From Variimorphobacter saccharofermentans (GTDB taxonomy: Bacteria > Bacillota > Clostridia > Lachnospirales > Lachnospiraceae), in the NCBI RefSeq assembly GCF_014174405.1, contig NZ_JACEGA010000001.1, forward strand, positions 301,001 to 365,000: a DNA stretch of 64,000 nucleotides. The letters are read 5' to 3'. The notes beneath the pieces were generated by a model that made no database searches, was not told the origin of the DNA, and saw only the letters and a program-made list of their open reading frames with translations. Both the position numbers and the translations under genes were made by a program. Below are positions 42,736 to 53,130 of this stretch, in pieces (within the stretch, counting starts at the first letter, position 1; the number at the start of each line of letters is the position of its first letter).

Positions 42736-42893
42736 TTGCTTTAAGTAGCTTTATGCTAATCCGTTCATTTTAAATATAATTTATACTATTTTTGGGAGCT
42801 TGTAAAATTAAGTTGAATAGTCAGAAAGTAAATGTTACAATGTTATTTGAACTATTTTGAACTAAATCTGTCATTAACAGGAGTGAATTAATA

Positions 42894-45467
42894 ATGGGAA
42901 TAATAGAGAAAATATTTGGGACACATAGTGAACGCGAAGTAAAGCGCTTGTTGCCCATCGTAGATAAGATTGAAGCATTGGAACCGGAATATGAGAAGCT
43001 ATCTGATGAAGCTTTAAGAGGAAAGACCATAGAGTTTAAAAACAGATTGAAGAATGGGGAAACTCTTGACGATATATTAGTAGAAGCATATGCAACGGTT
43101 AGAGAAGCTGCAAAAAGAACAATTGGACAGAGACATTTTCGTGTACAGCTGATTGGTGGTATTATACTACATCAGGGTAGAATTACGGAGATGCGTACTG
43201 GTGAAGGTAAAACCTTAACCTCCACCCTGCCTGCCTACTTAAATGCGTTGGAAGGAAAGGGTGTTCATGTTGTTACAGTAAATGACTATTTGGCAAAGCG
43301 TGACGCCGAGTGGATGGGACAAATTCATGAGTTCCTCGGGCTGAAGGTGGGCGTTATTCTTAATAGTATGGAGAAGGAAGAGCGCCGTGCTGCGTATGCC
43401 TGTGATATTACCTATGCAACTAATAATGAGCTTGGATTTGATTACTTAAGAGATAACATGGTAATCTATAAGGAGCAGCTTGTACAGAGAGATCTGCATT
43501 ATGCCATTATCGATGAGGTTGACTCCGTATTAATTGATGAAGCTAGAACACCGTTAATTATCTCCGGTCAAAGTGGAAAGTCTACAGAATTGTATAGAGT
43601 CTGTGATATCTTAGCCAGACAGATGGTAAAGGGTAAGGAAAGTGGCGAGCTTACCAAGATGGCTGCCATTATGAAAGAGGAAATTACTGAAGAAGGCGAT
43701 TTTATCGTCAATGAAAAGGAGAAGAACGTTCATCTGACCGCTGAAGGTGTTAAGAAGGTAGAGAATTTCTTCCATTTGGAGAACCTGGCAGACCCTGAAA
43801 ATCTCGAGATTCAGCATAACATTATACTTGCATTACGTGCGCATAATTTAATGTTCCGTGATAAAGATTATGTAGTAAAGGATGATGAAGTACTGATTGT
43901 AGATGAGTTTACCGGACGTATTATGCCAGGTAGACGGTATAGTGATGGCTTACATCAGGCAATCGAAGCAAAGGAAAATGTTAAGGTTAAGAGAGAAAGT
44001 AAGACATTGGCCACCATAACATTCCAGAATTTCTTTAATAAGTATGCCAAAAAGTGTGGTATGACAGGTACGGCGCTGACAGAAGAGCAGGAGTTCCGTG
44101 AGATATATGGTATGGATGTTATCGAGGTACCTACGAATTTACCAGTAGCGCGTATTGATCATCAAGACGCTGTATATAAAACAAGAAAAGAGAAACTGAA
44201 TGCTATAGTCAAAGAAGTAGTGGAATCCCATAAAAAAGGACAACCGGTATTGGTTGGTACCATAACCATAGAAGCGTCCGAAGAAATCAGTGATATGCTG
44301 AAAAAGCATAATATACCTCACAAAGTGCTGAATGCAAAATTCCATGAACTTGAGGCGGAAATTGTAGCGGATGCAGGTCAGTTCGGAGCAGTAACCATCG
44401 CTACAAATATGGCAGGCCGTGGTACGGATATCAAGCTTGGGGAAGGAGTAGTAGAGGTAGGCGGACTGAAAATTATTGGTACGGAACGCCATGAAGCAAG
44501 ACGTATTGATAACCAGCTGCGTGGACGTGCAGGTAGACAGGGAGATCCCGGTGAATCACGCTTCTTTATCTCTTTGGAAGATGATTTGATGCGTTTGTTC
44601 GGTTCTGAGAGGTTAATGAACATATTTACATCACTGGGTATGCCTGAGGGTGAACAGATTGAGCATAAGATGCTTTCCAATGCCATTGAAAAAGCGCAGA
44701 AAAGAATTGAAAGCAATAACTATGGTATAAGAAAGAATTTATTAGAATACGATCAGGTGAATAATGAGCAAAGAGAAATTATTTATGCAGAAAGACGCAG
44801 AGTTCTTGATGGGGAAAGCATGCGTGATACCATTTTCCGTATGATAACGGAGACCGTAGAGGATTGTGTCAACTTCTGCATCAGTGATGACCAGAGTCCG
44901 GAGGAATGGGATCTGGTAGAGCTGAACAATCTTCTTTTACCGATTATTCCGTTAGAACCAATTGAATTGACAAAAGAGCAGATGAACAGCATCAAGAAGA
45001 ATGACTTGATTCAGCAGTTGAAAGAAGATGCAGTAAAGCTGTATGAAGCAAAGGAAGCGGAATTCCCTGAAGCAGAGCAAATCAGAGAAATTGAACGTGT
45101 CATCTTATTAAAGGTGATTGATCATAAATGGATGGATCATATCGATGATATGGATCAGCTTCGTCAGGGTATCGGTTTACAGGCATATGGTCAGCGTCAG
45201 CCTATCGTTGAATATAAATTCCAGGGCTTTGAGATGTTTGACAATATGATTGATGCCATCAGGGAAGATACGGTTAAGGCATTGATGCATGTAAGAATCG
45301 AGCAAAAGGTTGAAAGAGAGCAGGTAGCGAAAGTGACCGGAACCAATAGGGATGACAGTGTTGCTAATGCTCCGATAAAACGAACAAGCAAAAAAATTCA
45401 GCCTAATGAGCCATGTCCTTGTGGTAGTGGTAGAAAATACAAGCACTGCTGTGGAAGAAACGCCTAA
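42894..45467 (+). CDS. secA: Preprotein translocase ATPase SecA
   Basis: The 857-aa motor drives proteins through SecYEG. It shows Walker [13 protein letters not shown] in [13 protein letters not shown], the preprotein crosslinking domain, the [12 protein letters not shown] segment, [11 protein letters not shown] and the C-terminal zinc motif [13 protein letters not shown] for SecB/ribosome contact. ATG 42894 follows AGGAG. No rearrangement seen. Confidence 0.97.
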   Translation: MGIIEKIFGTHSEREVKRLLPIVDKIEALEPEYEKLSDEALRGKTIEFKNRLKNGETLDDILVEAYATVREAAKRTIGQRHFRVQLIGGIILHQGRITEMRTGEGKTLTSTLPAYLNALEGKGVHVVTVNDYLAKRDAEWMGQIHEFLGLKVGVILNSMEKEERRAAYACDITYATNNELGFDYLRDNMVIYKEQLVQRDLHYAIIDEVDSVLIDEARTPLIISGQSGKSTELYRVCDILARQMVKGKESGELTKMAAIMKEEITEEGDFIVNEKEKNVHLTAEGVKKVENFFHLENLADPENLEIQHNIILALRAHNLMFRDKDYVVKDDEVLIVDEFTGRIMPGRRYSDGLHQAIEAKENVKVKRESKTLATITFQNFFNKYAKKCGMTGTALTEEQEFREIYGMDVIEVPTNLPVARIDHQDAVYKTRKEKLNAIVKEVVESHKKGQPVLVGTITIEASEEISDMLKKHNIPHKVLNAKFHELEAEIVADAGQFGAVTIATNMAGRGTDIKLGEGVVEVGGLKIIGTERHEARRIDNQLRGRAGRQGDPGESRFFISLEDDLMRLFGSERLMNIFTSLGMPEGEQIEHKMLSNAIEKAQKRIESNNYGIRKNLLEYDQVNNEQREIIYAERRRVLDGESMRDTIFRMITETVEDCVNFCISDDQSPEEWDLVELNNLLLPIIPLEPIELTKEQMNSIKKNDLIQQLKEDAVKLYEAKEAEFPEAEQIREIERVILLKVIDHKWMDHIDDMDQLRQGIGLQAYGQRQPIVEYKFQGFEMFDNMIDAIREDTVKALMHVRIEQKVEREQVAKVTGTNRDDSVANAPIKRTSKKIQPNEPCPCGSGRKYKHCCGRNA

Positions 45468-45584
45468 TTATACAAGGATTTGAAGATTTGCGTATATTAA
45501 TGCGTTGAATATATGCAGGTGCTATGTGCAAAAATATTGAGTTTTTAGAAATAGTAATATATAATACAATAAAGAGGTGATTTG

Positions 45585-46701
45585 GTGGTAGAATTAGATC
45601 AGTATAAATATACACTCAGTACCTATGAGAAGCCATTAATAGAAGTGGGGGATTCACTTTGACCTTGCCGGGAAAAGGGAACGTATCAGAGAAATTGAGC
45701 TGACTATGGAAGAACCCGGCTTCTGGGATGATAATGACAGGGCTCAGAGCTTCATGAAGGAATTAAAAAACCTGAAGGATGTCATTGAGGAATATGATCA
45801 TCTTAAGATGAGATTTGAGGATGTTCAGACCTTAATTCAGATGGGCTATGAAGAAAATGATGAAAGCTTAATTCCTGAAATCGAGGAGGCTATGGAGCTA
45901 TTCATCAAGGACTTGGATGAACTCAAATTAAGAACGCTATTATCCGGAGAATACGATCGATATAATGCAATCCTTACTCTACATGCAGGTGCGGGAGGCA
46001 CAGAGAGCTGCGATTGGGCAAGTATGCTGTGCCGAATGTATCAGAGATGGGCGGATAAAAAAGGTTTTTCCGTTGAAATGCTGGATTTTCTGGATGGTGA
46101 AGAAGCAGGTTTAAAGTCTGTAACCTTGCAAATTAATGGGGAAAATGCATACGGCTATCTGAAGTCAGAGCGCGGAGTACACCGTTTGGTTCGAATCTCA
46201 CCCTTCAATGCGGCGGGGAAACGACAAACCTCTTTTGTTTCCTGTGATGTAATGCCAGATATTGAAGAGGATACAGGGATTGAGATTAATGACGATGATT
46301 TGAGAATTGATACTTATCGATCAAGTGGTGCTGGCGGGCAGCATGTTAATAAGACTTCATCCGCCATTCGAATAACCCATTTACCTACTAATATTGTGGT
46401 ACAGTGTCAAAATGAACGTTCACAGCTTCAGAATAAGGAAAAAGCCATGAAAATGCTGAAGGCTAAGCTGTATCTTCTAAAACAACAGGAAAGTCAAGAG
46501 AAAATATCAGGTATCAGAGGTGAGGTTAAGGAGATAGGATGGGGTAACCAGATACGATCTTACGTTATGCAGCCATACACCTTGGTGAAAGACCACCGGA
46601 CGAATGAGGAAATCGGGAACACGTCCAATGTATTGGATGGAAATATCGACCCGTTTATTAATGCTTATTTGAAATGGAATGCACAAAACAGTGAAACATA
46701 G
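45585..46701 (+). CDS. prfB: Peptide chain release factor 2, with programmed +1 frameshift
   Basis: RF2 ends translation at UGA/UAA. Codons 1-25 run from GTG 45585 (MVELDQYKYTLSTYEKPLIE...) to CTT followed by an in-frame TGA at 45660-45662. Slipping +1 at CTT-TGA-C continues in the frame from 45661 as DLAGKRERIREIELTMEE, giving 371 aa in all. The GGGGGA stretch at 45647-45652 acts as the internal Shine-Dalgarno stimulator. The peptide-recognition loop and GGQ motif are present (SSGAGGQHVNKTSSAIR). This is autoregulation by RF2 level. It follows secA, the usual order. Confidence 0.95.
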
Positions 46702-46766
46702 GAGTAAAACCTTAAAGGATGTATCCGATTACCAGGATACAATCGAAGGAGAATGGAGGGTTAACT

Positions 46767-47252
46767 ATGCAGAGTACAAAACAGGCTATTTTTCAACTTG
46801 GAGAAGAAGAATATGGACTGGATATTATGGATGTTAACATCATTGAAAAATACATTCAAATCGAACCGGTTGCGAAATTCCCAAAAAATATTAAGGGAAT
46901 AATCAGGTTAAGAGGAGATGTTATTCCAGTGTACAGCTTACGTAGTAAGTTTGGTCTGGAGGAAATTGAGCCTACGGATGAGACCAGATTTATGATTACG
47001 ACCTCCAATGATATTCAAATTGCTTATGAAGTAGATAAGATGATGGAAATAGTTGATTTTGAATCAGAGCAGCTATATGCTTCACCTGAGATTGTACAGA
47101 ATAAGGATACAACATATATTAAGGCAATAACGAATGTTCACGATCGTTTAGTAATACTGCTTGATCAAAATGGCATTTTGTCCGATGAAGAACAGGAAAA
47201 AGTTAAAATTGTTATGGAAAAAGAGGTAAAGAAGCAAAACCAGACAGCCTAA
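46767..47252 (+). CDS. cheW: CheW-like chemotaxis coupling protein
   Basis: The 161-aa single CheW domain (QAIFQLGEEEYGLDIMDVNIIEKY; IKGIIRLRGDVIPVYSLRSKFG; near-C-terminal RLVILLDQNGIL) links receptors to CheA at the membrane. ATG 46767 follows AATGGAGGG. It stands alone between prfB and an amino-acid transporter, without cheA or cheY nearby, so it may be an extra copy serving particular receptors. Confidence 0.87.
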   Translation: MQSTKQAIFQLGEEEYGLDIMDVNIIEKYIQIEPVAKFPKNIKGIIRLRGDVIPVYSLRSKFGLEEIEPTDETRFMITTSNDIQIAYEVDKMMEIVDFESEQLYASPEIVQNKDTTYIKAITNVHDRLVILLDQNGILSDEEQEKVKIVMEKEVKKQNQTA

Positions 47253-47281
47253 GGCTGTTCGCTTAATTTGGAGGATATTTT

Positions 47282-48025
47282 ATGAAAAAGAAATTACTCA
47301 GTATGTTGGTAGTTACGGCAGTTGCTACGACAATATTAACCGGATGTGGTAAGAAGAATGATGCTTTAATCGTTGGTACGGAAGCCGGCTTCGCACCCTA
47401 TGAATATATGGAGGGTGATACTGTAGTTGGAGTCGATATGGATATTGCGAAAGCAATTGCTGACAGCATGGGGAAGGAATTAGAGATTAAGAATATGGAC
47501 TTTGACGGAGCATTGGTAGCTGTACAGAAGGGCACGATAGACTTTGTGGCAGCAGGTGTATCTGTGGATGAAGATCGTAAGAAAGTAATGGATTTTTCCG
47601 AAGAGTATGTTAATTCAACCGAGGTTATCGTTGTGAATAAGGAAAATCCTGCGGTAGCAGCAGCTTCAGCAGAAGATCTGGCTGGTAAGACAATTGGTGT
47701 TCAGCAAGGGAATATCGCTGATTTCTGGGTAGGTAATAATACTGAGGCGAAAGAAGTGAAGCGCTATACTAAGTTCGCTCAGGCGGCAGAAGACTTAAAG
47801 AACAATAAGATTGATTGCATTGTTATGGATCAGTATCCTGCAGAGGAACTGGTAGCTGCGAACCCTGAACTAGCTATTTTAGATGGAACTTTATTTGAAG
47901 ATAAGTATGCGATAGCAGTTAAGAAGGGCAATACAGAGTTGCTGGAGAAGATTAACGCAGTGATCCGTGAGTTAAAAGAGAACGGTAAAATCGATGAATT
48001 TACTGCAAATCATACTAAAAAATAA
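47282..48025 (+). CDS. Amino-acid ABC transporter substrate-binding lipoprotein
   Basis: The 247-aa protein has a lipoprotein signal peptide with lipobox ILTGC (Cys about residue 22) and then a family-3 solute-binding fold (VGTEAGFAPYEYMEGDTVVGVDMDIAKAIA; DFVAAGVSVDEDRKKVMDFS). It delivers a polar amino acid, identity unknown, to the permease. It is followed by a terminator-like hairpin and then permease and ATPase genes. Confidence 0.92.
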   Translation: MKKKLLSMLVVTAVATTILTGCGKKNDALIVGTEAGFAPYEYMEGDTVVGVDMDIAKAIADSMGKELEIKNMDFDGALVAVQKGTIDFVAAGVSVDEDRKKVMDFSEEYVNSTEVIVVNKENPAVAAASAEDLAGKTIGVQQGNIADFWVGNNTEAKEVKRYTKFAQAAEDLKNNKIDCIVMDQYPAEELVAANPELAILDGTLFEDKYAIAVKKGNTELLEKINAVIRELKENGKIDEFTANHTKK

Positions 48026-48060
48026 GCTCGCCATAAGCATAAATGTAAGTTGATTTAAGT

Positions 48061-48087
48061 GGGGCTGTTATCTTTCGAGACAGCCCC
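48061..48087 (+). terminator. Hairpin between binding protein and permease genes
   Basis: GGGGCTGT and ACAGCCCC form a stem, followed by GTATTTTG. In an operon such an internal hairpin commonly lowers downstream expression, so that the binding protein is made in excess. Confidence 0.75.
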
Positions 48088-48123
48088 TGTATTTTGTATT
48101 ATGCTTTAACAGGAGGTAAGAAT

Positions 48124-48834
48124 TTGGATAAGTTATTCTCATGGTTTGAGAGGCTGTATCAATCCTTTTATAACGCAATAGTGCCAGATCAGAGATATCT
48201 TGCATATTTGGAGGGATTAAAGGTTACGATATTGATTTCTCTAATGGCGATTATACTGGGTATCGCCATCGGTATCATTGTAGCAGTAATTAAAGTTTCT
48301 GCAGCAAATTATAATATGAAATGGTTATCAACTATATGTAATGTTTATATTAATATCATTCGTGGTACTCCTTTGATGGTGCAGCTTTTAATTATATACA
48401 ACCTCATTTTTACTTCTAGGAATACGAACGAATTAATTGTCGGAGCGGTATGCTTTGGTATCAATTCCGGTGCTTACGTAGCTGAAATAATTCGTGCCGG
48501 AATCGAATCGATTGATCGAGGCCAGATGGAAGCAGGTCGTTCCCTTGGATTAAATTACATTCAGACAATGCGTCTGATCATTCTCCCGCAGGCTGTAAGG
48601 AATATATTACCTGCCTTGGGAAATGAATTTATCGTATTAATAAAGGAGACATCAGTAGCAGGCGTTATTGCGGTTACGGACTTAACGAAAGCGGCCCAAT
48701 ATATCGGTTCAAGAACCTGGGACATACTGCCGCCTCTTATCATAGCAGCATTGTGTTATTTAATAATGGTTATGGGCCTTTCCAAGCTATTATCAATTTT
48801 CGAAAGGAGGCTAGCAAAAGGTGATCGTCACTAA
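48124..48834 (+). CDS. Amino-acid ABC transporter permease
   Basis: The 236-aa inner-membrane protein has several hydrophobic segments (for example 37-60, 75-100, 205-225) and the HisM/GlnP-type EAA loop ([21 protein letters not shown]). The start is TTG 48124 after AGGAGGT; an upstream frame to 48094 crosses the hairpin. It overlaps the ATPase gene by 14 bp. Confidence 0.9.
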   Translation: MDKLFSWFERLYQSFYNAIVPDQRYLAYLEGLKVTILISLMAIILGIAIGIIVAVIKVSAANYNMKWLSTICNVYINIIRGTPLMVQLLIIYNLIFTSRNTNELIVGAVCFGINSGAYVAEIIRAGIESIDRGQMEAGRSLGLNYIQTMRLIILPQAVRNILPALGNEFIVLIKETSVAGVIAVTDLTKAAQYIGSRTWDILPPLIIAALCYLIMVMGLSKLLSIFERRLAKGDRH

Positions 48835-49543
48835 AAATCTGAAGAAATCCTTTGGTAATCTGATGGTGCTTAATGGAATTGACGAAACGATTCAAAAGGG
48901 TGAAAAGGTCGTAGTAATAGGTCCTTCCGGATCTGGGAAGTCCACCTTCTTGCGATGCCTTAACTTATTAGAAACGCCTACGGATGGAGAAATCTGGTTT
49001 GAAGGGAATAATATTACGGATAAAAAGACGGATATCAATAAGATCAGACGTAAAATGGGAATGGTGTTCCAACAGTTTAATCTGTTTCCGCATCTATCCG
49101 TATTGGAAAATATCACATTGGCTCCCGTTAAGCATGGTATTATGACAAAAGAAGAAGCCGAACAGAAAGCAATGGTATTACTGAAAAGAATCGGATTATC
49201 GGAAAAGGCGAAATCCTATCCGAATCAGCTTTCTGGAGGTCAGAAGCAGCGTATTGCGATTATACGTGCATTAGCTATGAACCCGGACGTTATGCTATTT
49301 GATGAACCCACTTCAGCGCTTGATCCAGAGATGGTCGGAGAAGTACTTGACCTTATGGCACAGCTGGCAGAGGAAGGTATGACGATGGTAGTAGTGACCC
49401 ATGAGATGAGATTTGCACAAAAGGTCGCTACCCGAGTTCTGTTTATGGATGAGGGTAAGATAGTGGAGCAAAATACTCCTGACGCTTTCTTTGAGAATCC
49501 GACACATCCGAGACTAAAAGAATTCTTATCAAAAATATTATAG
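48821..49543 (+). CDS. Amino-acid ABC transporter ATP-binding protein
   Basis: The 240-aa ATPase has Walker [10 protein letters not shown], signature LSGGQKQR, Walker [14 protein letters not shown] and switch His in VVVTHE. It is a GlnQ/HisP-type energising subunit. Start is GTG 48821, behind AAGGAGG within the end of the permease gene, implying coupled translation. Confidence 0.93.
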   Translation: MIVTKNLKKSFGNLMVLNGIDETIQKGEKVVVIGPSGSGKSTFLRCLNLLETPTDGEIWFEGNNITDKKTDINKIRRKMGMVFQQFNLFPHLSVLENITLAPVKHGIMTKEEAEQKAMVLLKRIGLSEKAKSYPNQLSGGQKQRIAIIRALAMNPDVMLFDEPTSALDPEMVGEVLDLMAQLAEEGMTMVVVTHEMRFAQKVATRVLFMDEGKIVEQNTPDAFFENPTHPRLKEFLSKIL

Positions 49544-49569
49544 ATAAGAGAATACGATTATTACATGTA

Positions 49570-49760
49570 GAAGCTGTCGCATAATATATATACAGAGCTT
49601 ATAACTTACCACACACAGAACGGAATTACATATTACTGATTTTATATGTCTCAGACGAACATAAATTTTCGCCTGATTCCTGTAAAATGCAGTAACATGT
49701 CCTTCTGATAGTGTATTATGGTAAGTTATAAGCTCTTCATATATATTATGTGACAGTTTC
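49570..49760. repeat. MITE-like fold-back repeat, copy 1
   Basis: The 191-bp element has 42-bp terminal inverted arms (49570-49611 and 49719-49760, 38 of 42 complementary), starting GAAGCTGTCGCATAA and reaching CTTATAACTTACCA. The inner part is similar to the element at 60884-61106 read in the opposite direction (CTTACC-CACACACAGA-CGGAA-TACAT...CTGATTTT). No coding capacity; no clear target duplication. Confidence 0.7.
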
Positions 49761-49911
49761 TTTTTTGGATAGATTCTTAAAATGAGAAGGATAATTAAAT
49801 ATAACTAAGTAAAGGTGTATTTCTTTTTAACAAAAAAGAGTTTGCATACACCATATATTCAAGCATTAGTTACAAATCTGATATTTTCAAGTATTAATTG
49901 GGAAATAGTAG

Positions 49912-49940
49912 TTGCAATATGAATAAATATATGATAGTAT
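49912..49940 (+). promoter_or_regulatory. Candidate promoter of the threonine operon
   Basis: TTGCAA (49912-49917), 17-bp spacer, TAGTAT (49935-49940), 88 bp before the first gene. No T-box or other riboswitch motif was seen in the leader. Confidence 0.5.
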
Positions 49941-50027
49941 ATCTTTCTTAGAAAGACAATTGTACATGATATACATACAATACATACATTCTTCCATAAA
50001 GCCGTGGAAACCATAGGAGGGTTTTAT

Positions 50028-50468
50028 ATGAAGGGAGATCAATATTTTATTGTAAAAAAGAAAGCAGTACCGGAAGTATTGTTAAAGGTAGTGGAAGCAA
50101 AGAGACTTCTTGATTCGGAGCGAGTTATGACAGTGCAGGAAGCGACGGATGCTGTGGATATCAGCAGAAGCTCATTTTATAAGTATCGCGATGACATCTT
50201 CCCTTTTTACGAGAACACCAGAGGGAAAACCATCACCTTTATGCTTCAGATGGATGATAAGCCAGGGCTTTTATCAAAGGTATTGAATCAGGTAGCTGGT
50301 AGCGGTGCGAACATTTTAACCATTAATCAAAGCATTCCGGTAAATGGTATTGCTTTATTAACCATGAGCATTGAGATATTGCCACAGACAGATAGTACGT
50401 CGGTACTCTTCGATGGGATAGAGGCAATGGATGGAATACATTATGTAAAGTTAGTTTCCAGAGAATAG
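50028..50468 (+). CDS. ACT domain regulator at the head of the threonine operon
   Basis: The 146-aa protein has a helix-turn-helix-like N-terminal half (VMTVQEATDAVDISRSSFYKYR) and a C-terminal ACT domain (TFMLQMDDKPGLLSKVLNQVAGSGANILTIN). It is the UPF0735/PheB-type ACT protein often next to hom in Clostridia; presumably it senses an amino acid. ATG 50028 follows AGGAGG. Confidence 0.85.
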   Translation: MKGDQYFIVKKKAVPEVLLKVVEAKRLLDSERVMTVQEATDAVDISRSSFYKYRDDIFPFYENTRGKTITFMLQMDDKPGLLSKVLNQVAGSGANILTINQSIPVNGIALLTMSIEILPQTDSTSVLFDGIEAMDGIHYVKLVSRE

Positions 50469-50550
50469 ACCGGATTACGGTACTCCTGAAACACGAATAA
50501 ATAAAGCAGATAAGAATTTAACTTGCATAACATGAAATGGAGGAGCAGTA

Positions 50551-51771
50551 ATGATAAATGTAGCAGTCTTAGGATACGGCACCATAGGTTCCGGTGTAGT
50601 CGAGGTATTGAATACCAATGGTGATAGCATTAATAAAAGAGCCGGAGATCAAATTAATATAAAATATGTTCTGGATTTAAGAGAGTTTCCGGGAGATCCA
50701 GTTATGGATAAACTGGTTCATGATGTGAATATCATATTGGAGGATCCGGAGGTTGGAATAGTAGTTGAGGTTATGGGCGGCGTAGAGCCGGCATATTCCT
50801 TTGTAAAGCAGGCGCTTTTAAAGGGAAAAAGTGTAGTGACCTCCAATAAAGAGCTAGTGGCAAAGCATGGAGCAGAGTTGATTGATCTTGCAAAGGAACG
50901 GAATTTAAACTTCTTATTTGAGGCAAGTGTTGGTGGAGGAATTCCAATTATTCGTCCATTAAACCAGTCACTAACGGCGGATGAGATAGTGGAAATTACG
51001 GGTATTTTAAATGGTACGACAAATTATATTCTGTCAAAGATGAGTGATGAAGGAATTGATTTTAATACCGCTTTAAAGGATGCGCAGGAGAAAGGGTATG
51101 CAGAACGCAACCCTGCTGCTGATGTAGAAGGCCATGATGCTTGCAGGAAGATAGCAATTCTGTCCTCGCTTGCATTTGGAATGCAGGTGGATTTTGAGGA
51201 CATCTATACAGAAGGAATTACACATATCAGTGATATTGATATAAAGTATGCAAAGGCGCTTGAAGCAAGAGTGAAGTTATTTGCTTCCAGTATCAGGGAG
51301 AATGATCGTTGTGTCTATGCTATGGTAGCACCCGTAATGATCAGGGCAAATCATCCCCTTTATAGTGTCAATGATGTATTCAATGGCATTTTTGTCCGTG
51401 GAAATGTAATCGGAGATGTTATGTTCTACGGTAGCGGAGCAGGAAAACTTCCTACTGCGAGTGCGGTTGTTGCAGATGTGGTAGATGCAGCAAAGCACAT
51501 AGGTAAGAATATCTGGACGATATGGAGTAGCAAGAAGCTGGAGCTTACAGATGTGAATGAAGTAGAGAATCGCTTCTTTGTCCGTTTGGAACAGAAGGAT
51601 GATTCTGTTAAGGAGCAGGTTGCAGCATTGTTTGGTAACGTGGAAGAGGTTCAGTGTGCAGATGTTCAAGGAGAGTATGCATTTATCACCAGAAGCATTA
51701 CGGAGCAGCAAATGAAGGAAAAGAAAGAGAAGCTTAATGGGGTACTAAATGTAATACGTGTAAGATTTTAG
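50551..51771 (+). CDS. hom: Homoserine dehydrogenase
   Basis: The 406-aa enzyme reduces aspartate semialdehyde to homoserine. It has an N-terminal Rossmann motif VLGYGTIGSGVVEVL, SNKELVAKHG, ASVGGGIPIIRPL, GILNGTTNYILSKM, AYAERNPAADVEGHDACRK-type catalytic region and a C-terminal ACT domain (FFVRLEQKDDSVKEQVAALF) for feedback. ATGGAGGAG precedes the ATG. Confidence 0.94.
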   Translation: MINVAVLGYGTIGSGVVEVLNTNGDSINKRAGDQINIKYVLDLREFPGDPVMDKLVHDVNIILEDPEVGIVVEVMGGVEPAYSFVKQALLKGKSVVTSNKELVAKHGAELIDLAKERNLNFLFEASVGGGIPIIRPLNQSLTADEIVEITGILNGTTNYILSKMSDEGIDFNTALKDAQEKGYAERNPAADVEGHDACRKIAILSSLAFGMQVDFEDIYTEGITHISDIDIKYAKALEARVKLFASSIRENDRCVYAMVAPVMIRANHPLYSVNDVFNGIFVRGNVIGDVMFYGSGAGKLPTASAVVADVVDAAKHIGKNIWTIWSSKKLELTDVNEVENRFFVRLEQKDDSVKEQVAALFGNVEEVQCADVQGEYAFITRSITEQQMKEKKEKLNGVLNVIRVRF

Positions 51772-51845
51772 TTACCAAAAGATATTATTATACCAATGAA
51801 AAGCTTTCTTATATAGCTTGAAAAACTTTGAAAGGACTTGATTTG

Positions 51846-53045
51846 ATGAAATACCTTGTTGTATTAGGAGACGGAATGGCGGATGAACCGCTAGAAGAGT
51901 TGGGGAATAAAACGCCCCTTATGGCGGCAAATACTCCACAGCTTGATTTGCTTGCAAAAAAATCAGAGATCGGAATAGCATATACCATACCGGAAGGAAT
52001 GAAGCCCGGTAGTGATACTGCAAATCTGGCTGTTTTAGGGTATAATCCCAAGGTGTATTATTCCGGACGTTCTCCACTGGAAGCATTGAGCATTGGTGTC
52101 AATATGAAGCCAACTGATATTGCGCTCCGTTGTAATATTGTTACCTTGACAGAGGATGATAAGCCTTATGAGGAACAGACTATTCTGGACCATAGCTCAG
52201 GGGAAATATCAACCGAGGATGCGGCAATTTTAATAGAAGCAGTAAAAAAGGAACTAGAGAATGATATATATAAATTCTATGTAGGTACCAGCTATCGTCA
52301 CCTGACCATATGGGATAAGGGTGAAGTGGTAGATTTGGCACAACCCCATGATATCTTAGGAAAAGTGATTGGCGAATATCTGCCAAAGGATGCTGCTCTA
52401 AGAGAAATGATGAAAAAAAGTTATGATATTCTGAATAATCACCCCTTGAATATTGAAAGAAAAGCGAAGGGTCTCAATAAGGCAAACTCAATTTGGTTCT
52501 GGGGTGCAGGTACCAGACCGGCACTGACCTCCTTTGAGGAGAAGAACCATGTTAAAGGTGCGATGATTTCCGCAGTGGATCTATTGAAGGGAATTGCTGT
52601 GGGTGCGGAGATGAAGGTCATAGAAGTGCCAGGTGCAAATGGAACGCTTCATACGAATTATGAAGGCAAAGCAATGGCAGCGGTTAAGGTCCTTTTAGAA
52701 GATAATTATGATTATGTATACATTCATGTAGAGGCTCCGGATGAGATGGGGCATCAGGGAAGTATTAAGAATAAAGTTCAATCCATTGAATATCTGGATC
52801 AGCGAGTGATTAAGGTAGTTATGGATGAAATGAGCAAATCAGGAGTGGATTATCGTATGTTAGTTATGCCGGATCATCCAACACCAATTTGGTGCAGAAC
52901 ACATACCAGTGATCCGGTACCCTATCTTCTCTATGACAGTACCAAAGAACTTAATAAGGACTGGAACTATAATGAGGAAGATGCCAAGGCAAGTGGGAAT
53001 GTAGTATCCGAAGGATATACCATTATAAATAAGCTAATTCAATAA
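51846..53045 (+). CDS. apgM: ApgM-type phosphatase-superfamily enzyme, possible homoserine kinase analogue
   Basis: The 399-aa protein belongs to the archaeal-type cofactor-independent phosphoglycerate mutase group (alkaline phosphatase superfamily; YLVVLGDGMADEP, GSDTANLAVLGY, HVEAPDEMGHQG, PDHPTPIWCRTHT). It sits between hom and lysC in a threonine-type operon without thrB. In such contexts this family has been predicted to replace homoserine kinase; here that is inference. Start ATG 51846, AAAGGA 9 bp upstream. Confidence 0.85.
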   Translation: MKYLVVLGDGMADEPLEELGNKTPLMAANTPQLDLLAKKSEIGIAYTIPEGMKPGSDTANLAVLGYNPKVYYSGRSPLEALSIGVNMKPTDIALRCNIVTLTEDDKPYEEQTILDHSSGEISTEDAAILIEAVKKELENDIYKFYVGTSYRHLTIWDKGEVVDLAQPHDILGKVIGEYLPKDAALREMMKKSYDILNNHPLNIERKAKGLNKANSIWFWGAGTRPALTSFEEKNHVKGAMISAVDLLKGIAVGAEMKVIEVPGANGTLHTNYEGKAMAAVKVLLEDNYDYVYIHVEAPDEMGHQGSIKNKVQSIEYLDQRVIKVVMDEMSKSGVDYRMLVMPDHPTPIWCRTHTSDPVPYLLYDSTKELNKDWNYNEEDAKASGNVVSEGYTIINKLIQ

Positions 53046-53130
53046 GAGGAAACGCTTAACCATACTTAAGAGTTAAGCCCCAATAAAATCGCAGTTATCT
53101 GTGATAAAACTTAGTAAGTAGGAGGCAGCT

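Noticed and set aside
45660..45662. Nonsense mutation in prfB
   Set aside because: The in-frame TGA is the well-known programmed frameshift site (CTT-TGA-C with an upstream purine-rich stimulator), so the gene is functional.
49761..50027. T-box or amino-acid riboswitch before the threonine operon
   Set aside because: No T-box consensus or other known aptamer segment was found; only a promoter candidate.
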